From positions 1-9,267 of the forward strand of contig CBDUBS010000145.1 of NCBI GenBank assembly GCA_965365445.1: a stretch of DNA of 9,267 bases, in the 5' to 3' direction. The notes under the pieces are model-generated. The model was not told where the DNA came from. It saw only the letters and a program-made list of their open reading frames with translations, and did not search any database. Numbering within the stretch: position 1 is the first letter of the stretch; the number at the start of each line of letters is the position of its first letter. The DNA comes from CBDUBS01 sp965365445. GTDB taxonomy: Bacteria; Bacteroidota; Rhodothermia; Rhodothermales; DASSAV01. Shown here one piece after another: positions 6,901 to 9,267 of this stretch. The translations under genes and the position numbers were made by a program.

Positions 6901-7585
6901 TAACCCACTGGATGAGCTGCGTGGCGCCCAGCGCGATGCGTTGTCCCCCCTCCGGCGTCAGCAGGCGAAGCGTCGGCAGGATGGTAAAGGGTCTGTCGCT
7001 TTCATCGGAAAACAGCTCGCCGGAGAGGTTCTCCCGCCCGGATACACGCACCACGTAATCGGAGGCCGGAGCCAGGGTCCGGGGCAACTCGACGGCAAGC
7101 AGGCCGTCGTTGGCCGTGGAGCCGAAATCATGCACCTGCGAGCGGCCCCGGTAAAGAGAGATCGATACCGTCGAGCCGATGTTCGCGCTGGACCATCGGA
7201 TTTCCTGCGGGCGGGATACGTCCCAGGATTCGCCCCCGTTCGGGCTCAGCACCGTTATCCCGGTGGGCAGAGGATAAAGGAAGAAGGACAGGTCCGCAGT
7301 CTGACCGGCAACGATACGGACGCCCTCCTCGGTCTGCCCGGCAAAGCCGGGAGCGGACGCACTTACCGAATAGGTTCCCGGCGGGATGTTGCGGAGTTCG
7401 GCCCGTCCGTCCGCGTTGGTCGTGCCGGAGATATTTGTGCCTGCGATGCGCACCGTCGCCCCGGGAAGCCGCCGCTCACGGCTGTCGTACACGTCTACGG
7501 CGAGGTGCCCGACGTTGGTGCTCTGAGCGGCCGCCGGCGGAACGAGCAGGAGCAAAAGCAGGAAAGGATACAGGTACCGGGTCAT
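3929..7585 (-). CDS. Large multidomain surface/secreted protein with type A T9SS sorting domain
   Basis: 1218 residues. A signal peptide (core FLLLLLLVPPAAA, 8-20) is followed by: a carboxypeptidase-regulatory-like beta domain (about 26-104; PGATVRIAGT, IPPGTYSVSASAPGF); three Kre9/KNH-type (Ser-Thr-rich GPI-anchored family) repeats at 108-203, 204-297 and 299-392; one ASH/choice-of-anchor-D-like domain (396-497; LDFGSVNVGDS); two more KNH repeats at 498-592 and 594-686; an Ig-like segment (690-775); a module with YRMISVPLNL and GWNQIGNPFAFPVSWGDI (803-908); another beta-rich segment (about 980-1110); and a C-terminal sorting domain from FGLAQNYPNPFN (1129) to the end, including DVLGRRVATLV and SGLYLYRL. 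Family knowledge: such tails direct export across the outer membrane by T9SS, with cleavage and anchoring. No catalytic domain is seen, so an adhesive or structural role is likely. The gene follows the lipoprotein gene by 54 bases, with a weak GGTGA before ATG, and overlaps the barrel gene. Confidence 0.92.
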   Translation of the reverse strand: MTRYLYPFLLLLLLVPPAAAQSTNVGHLAVDVYDSRERRLPGATVRIAGTNISGTTNADGRAELRNIPPGTYSVSASAPGFAGQTEEGVRIVAGQTADLSFFLYPLPTGITVLSPNGGESWDVSRPQEIRWSSANIGSTVSISLYRGRSQVHDFGSTANDGLLAVELPRTLAPASDYVVRVSGRENLSGELFSDESDRPFTILPTLRLLTPEGGQRIALGATQLIQWVTNLAGPIRIELLRNNQPVQTLAASAPNTGVFSWNVATNLPEARNYTIRLTSTTSPNITDLSGAFELYIERIPFIAVTYPAGGETLTLGSKLGIAWNSYLETGGVRIDLGRNGSIIQNIVTGAPNTGRYDWTIPMSLTPGSGYFIRIMSMANTSILGESRLFSLAATATLTYEPSRLDFGSVNVGDSVRATLRLSNGGPGRLDGALSLSGSTAFYVAADSRSFQIPAGASRDLSIWFRPVAAGSASASLSVTHNASNVDTPLAIPLTGSGLALLRLNSPNGGETWTLGRNETITWQPGSSGGNVSIVLLQGAQVARTIAASTPNDGSETWTVDAGLPEGSDYRIRITTLGSNPTSDVSDGPFSILPPPSLRVVYPNGGETLTRSTRVDIRWESRRYTGPIRIELLRDGAAFQTPAASAPNTGVFAWTVPADLPPSSAYRIWVVAADGSLADASDSPFTIDVLRVTVIAPGDPGDGQTLPITVTTPPAFTPTSRTLYYRRGGERAFQQIGLGPAPGGFSASVPPAFVTERGVDYYVSLSDGLTTVTFPEVQPAQQPEHLRVRVANRTTTVIPAARAYRMISVPLNLDDKGLAALLEDDFGPYDPARWRLLRWNTGRDRYDEYPALPEIRPGMAFWLITEDGAAFDAEAGASVDASAPYGLTLAPGWNQIGNPFAFPVSWGDIALQNRSRIANFDGTIGPLVFFDGSEMRYDTLVSVLQPWEGYFVFSAAPSEIRLDVPPLEAAAPQGKTGSPDTPFEAGSYTLRISARSGPDRDSQNWIGFGEPVRWPEAPALRASLQLSLVEGGERLAALVATPEGGGRYWDVEISTPAPGRVRIHLDEQGVRPEGYDLFVLDRTMGRPITVESDGFEITTGAAPHRLRFVLGAEAFAEAHRDDVPLHPVAFGLAQNYPNPFNAGTRITYTLDQAGPVRIDVFDVLGRRVATLVNAELAAGPHDVAWDGHADTGGPLPSGLYLYRLSTAGSVASRSMLLLR
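5525..6094 (-). repeat. Coding repeats: KNH-like modules 4-5 of the T9SS cargo protein
   Basis: Two further modules of the same family (protein 498-686) begin with NSPNGGETW and VYPNGGETL. They are separated from modules 1-3 by one ASH-like domain. Module 5 is closest to module 2: both carry GPIRIELLR and AASAPNTGVF, and the DNA of that segment is almost identical. Confidence 0.8.
5633..5662. repeat. 30-bp near-identical direct repeat, copy A (module 5)
   Basis: Matches 6809-6838 in the same orientation with one mismatch (G at 5639, C at 6815); the last 23 bases are identical. It encodes the AASAPNTGVF turn of KNH module 5. Identity including wobble positions points to recent duplication or gene conversion between modules. 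Confidence 0.85.
6410..7264 (-). repeat. Coding repeats: KNH-like modules 1-3 of the T9SS cargo protein
   Basis: Three consecutive modules of roughly 95 residues (protein 108-392). Each begins with a variant of [LTV]xPxGGExW/L (LSPNGGESW, LTPEGGQRI, TYPAGGETL), then a strand ending in IxW, then I.I.L.R.G, an ANDG/PNTG turn before a tryptophan or valine strand, and Y.[VI]R. near the end. This is the pattern of the Kre9/KNH family found as tandem beta-sandwiches in bacterial surface proteins. Confidence 0.8.
6809..6838. repeat. 30-bp near-identical direct repeat, copy B (module 2)
   Basis: Partner of the repeat at 5633-5662, 1176 bases apart, encoding the same AASAPNTGVF turn in KNH module 2. 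The distance is a multiple of three, so recombination between the copies would delete about three modules while keeping the reading frame. Confidence 0.85.
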
Positions 7586-7639
7586 TCGGTCACCGTGTGC
7601 TGGGTTGGTGCGGCCGGAGCGTGCCCAGGGGCGGCACGG

Positions 7640-8887
7640 CTACCGGCGCGTTGGAGGCTCCGGGGGATCCGGCAGCGTTCTGGGGCCTTCGGCGGGGCGG
7701 CGCGACTCCTGCCCGGGCACGAACCCGGCGGAAATGCCCGCGTTCAGCGCCCGGATGCGGTTCTGAAGCAGGCTGAAACTGCCGGGACCGACCGCCAGAC
7801 GGCTAAGGACGGTTTCGGCCGGACCCATCACCTCGACGAGGCCGCTGACGGCTTCCAATCGGCTCGAGGCGGCCTCGAAAGCGGGATCGAGCCGGGCGGC
7901 CTCGGCATAGTACCGGGCGGCCTGCCGGTACCGGCCCGCATCCTCCTCCTGAAGGCCGCGTGAGTAGGCCAGAAACGCTTGCAGGTTGTCGGTCGGGCGA
8001 AAGTCGATCCGGGCTTTCTGTTCGGGCGTCAGCTCGATGCCCATGTGTTCGATGAGGTCGAACACGAGCTCCTTTTGCAGTTCCACGAAAGCGCTCAACG
8101 AAGCGGAACGGTTGGCGGCCTCGGTCGGATTGGGCGTACCTGTTTCGGCCAGCGAGAGATCGGCTTCCAGGGTGTTATCCCGAACGTCGTAGTTCCCGCC
8201 GGTGACGCGCCCGGCGCCCAGCAGCAGGCCGGTCCGGGGAGCGGTGGCCGCATCGACGGCGCCGCTCTCGCCGAGGGCGAGCTCGTTGAGGAGTTCCTGC
8301 AGGCGCACCCGCTCCACGACCACCAGACCGGGAACCGTAGCCAGGTCGTTCGTGATGAGGTCGGCCATGCCCCGCCCGAGAGGGGCGTAGGTTTCCTCCC
8401 GGCCCAGGTAGCGCAGCGGGTACACCGCGATGCGGCGGGGGTCCGCACCGAGGGTGTCCTCACCGGCCAGGCGGCGGCGAAGGTCCTCCCGGACGAGCTC
8501 GCGGGTCAGATGCCAGTACCGGCCATGCAACAACTGCCGGTAACGCGATCCCGGAGGGGCCGAGGACCATTTTTCATACAGCCGGAGCGCCGTATCCCGG
8601 TCGCCCAGGCTTTCCTGCGCCAGGCCGAGCAGGAACAGGGTCCGCCCGTCGAACGCATCGGCGTTGAGAGCCTGTTGCAGGTACGTGTTGGCCCGGTTGA
8701 ACTGCCGGGTACGAATGGCGATTTCACCCAGTTCCTGAAGCGCCTCCGTATCGCCGGGGTTGCGGGCGAGGCGATCCTCGAGCCGGGTAATCTGTTTTCG
8801 AAAGTCCTGCTCCCGCTCGGCGGGCCTGCCCGAAGCGCAGCCGATGAGGAGCAGGACAGAAGCAAGTACGCCTGTGTATCGGATCAT
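7640..8887 (-). CDS. CsgG-like lipoprotein with TPR repeats
   Basis: 415 residues. A lipoprotein signal peptide is evident, with lipobox L14-I15-G16-C17 and Ala at +2. Residues about 40-105 form TPR-type helix pairs (ALQELGEIAIRTRQFNRA, YLQQALNADAFDGRTLFLLGLAQ). A central domain of about 150-285 resembles the CsgG/FlgO/LpoB-type fold: RRIAVYPLRYLG, a helix with GRGMADLITNDLATVPGLVVVER, then LLGAGRVTGGNYDV. A C-terminal TPR is at 300-335 (FLAYSRGLQEEDAGRYRQA, AARLDP), and the last 25 residues are Pro/Arg-rich. CsgG-type domains are known from the curli export channel and other outer-membrane lipoproteins; whether this one forms a pore is unknown. It is probably at the periplasmic face of the outer membrane. 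It starts 49 bases after the preceding gene, with AAGGG about 11 bases before the ATG, and is paralogous to that gene. Confidence 0.85.
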   Translation of the reverse strand: MIRYTGVLASVLLLIGCASGRPAEREQDFRKQITRLEDRLARNPGDTEALQELGEIAIRTRQFNRANTYLQQALNADAFDGRTLFLLGLAQESLGDRDTALRLYEKWSSAPPGSRYRQLLHGRYWHLTRELVREDLRRRLAGEDTLGADPRRIAVYPLRYLGREETYAPLGRGMADLITNDLATVPGLVVVERVRLQELLNELALGESGAVDAATAPRTGLLLGAGRVTGGNYDVRDNTLEADLSLAETGTPNPTEAANRSASLSAFVELQKELVFDLIEHMGIELTPEQKARIDFRPTDNLQAFLAYSRGLQEEDAGRYRQAARYYAEAARLDPAFEAASSRLEAVSGLVEVMGPAETVLSRLAVGPGSFSLLQNRIRALNAGISAGFVPGQESRRPAEGPRTLPDPPEPPTRR

Positions 8888-8936
8888 GAGCGGCCCTTGT
8901 TATGGATGTGGAGCAGCGAAACACGGCCCGGCGCGT

Positions 8937-9266
8937 TCATCCGGCCCCCTTCAGCATGAGTTCGGAAGCCTCTGCCTTGAGTTTGGCGCGGGTATAGTCC
9001 GGATCGTACTGGAGCGCTTCGCGGTATTTCTCGAAAGCCCGGTCGTACTCGCCCCGCCGTTCGAATTCCAGCCCTTCCGCATACGACAGCATGGCGTCGA
9101 TGGAGTTGGTCTGGGTGCGGACGCGGGCATCCTTCGCACTCAGCCGGGCATTGACCGCCCGGGCCACTTTGACGCTCAGTTGTTCGAGCAATTGCGGTAT
9201 CTTGCTCGCCCGGCCCCGGACCTGTTCGGAAAGCATTACCTCGCCGGTCTCGACTTTGTCGAGGCG
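8937..9266 (-). CDS. CsgG-like protein with C-terminal TPR, C-terminal part (5' end outside window)
   Basis: 109 residues are visible and the frame is open to the right edge, so the internal ATG at 9236 is not the likely start. The visible part opens with RLDKVETGEV (1-10), typical of the last strands of CsgG-type domains ('..vDvetGev..'). A helix (ASKIPQLLEQLSVKVARAV, 20-38) comes next. A TPR unit follows at about 55-90: SIDAMLSYAEGLEFERRGEY, then DRAFEKYREALQYDP. The end aligns in order with the C-terminal part of the next gene's lipoprotein (helix, linker, T.[SD]..A.L.Y..GL, G.Y..A...Y..A...DP), so the two are tandem paralogues. Without the N-terminus, a lipobox cannot be checked. It is the most upstream visible member of the four-gene minus-strand block. 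Confidence 0.8.
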   Translation of the reverse strand, partial: RLDKVETGEVMLSEQVRGRASKIPQLLEQLSVKVARAVNARLSAKDARVRTQTNSIDAMLSYAEGLEFERRGEYDRAFEKYREALQYDPDYTRAKLKAEASELMLKGAG

Positions 9267-9267
9267 G

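Noticed and set aside
5145..6908. Second-frame minus-strand frame of 587 codons inside the T9SS cargo gene
   Set aside because: Composition is Arg/Pro/His-rich and repetitive only because the true frame is repetitive; no signal peptide or domain is present.
6941..8959. Long plus-strand frames (6941-7963 and 7979-8959) opposite the cargo and lipoprotein genes
   Set aside because: They are Gly/Arg/Gln-rich with no recognisable domain and lie opposite genes with clear signal peptides and domains.

Overview
The window looks like chromosome from a GC-rich, Gram-negative relative of the Bacteroidota, most likely Rhodothermota (Salinibacter/Rhodothermus-like) or a neighbouring phylum. The main clue is a type A C-terminal sorting domain of the type IX secretion system (T9SS), with the sequence QNYPNPFN followed by DVLGRRVATLV. 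The strong GC bias is also seen as very long antisense shadow frames. The phylum call is an inference from protein style, not from a marker gene.

Layout: (1) bases 2-397, plus strand, hold the C-terminal end of an HtrA/Deg serine protease with one PDZ domain. (2) A strong hairpin at 427-463 sits between this gene and a convergent gene and can serve as a terminator for both. (3) Bases 511-2385, minus strand, encode a 624-aa membrane protein. It joins a complete WecA/TagO-type polyprenyl-phosphate sugar-1-phosphate transferase to the membrane and nucleotide-binding front half of a CapD/FlaA1-type protein, without that family's catalytic SDR domain. (4) Bases 2386-2834 are a comparatively AT-rich stretch of about 450 bp with no recognisable gene. 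(5) From 2835 to the right edge, four minus-strand genes are closely packed. Read 5'->3' they are: a CsgG-like/TPR protein (start outside the window), a CsgG-like/TPR lipoprotein, a 1218-aa multidomain T9SS cargo protein, and a 365-aa probable outer-membrane beta-barrel. The last two overlap at GTGA.

How they may work together: the four-gene block reads as an envelope/surface operon. Two paralogous CsgG-like proteins with C-terminal TPRs would act at the periplasmic face of the outer membrane. The large protein would be exported and fixed on the surface by T9SS, and the barrel is coupled translationally to it. This is the most interesting part of the window, but the shared function is inferred from order and spacing only. 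The GT4/CapD-N fusion probably primes surface polysaccharide or glycan synthesis on undecaprenyl phosphate and is not part of that operon. No mobile element, CRISPR array, tRNA or rRNA was seen.
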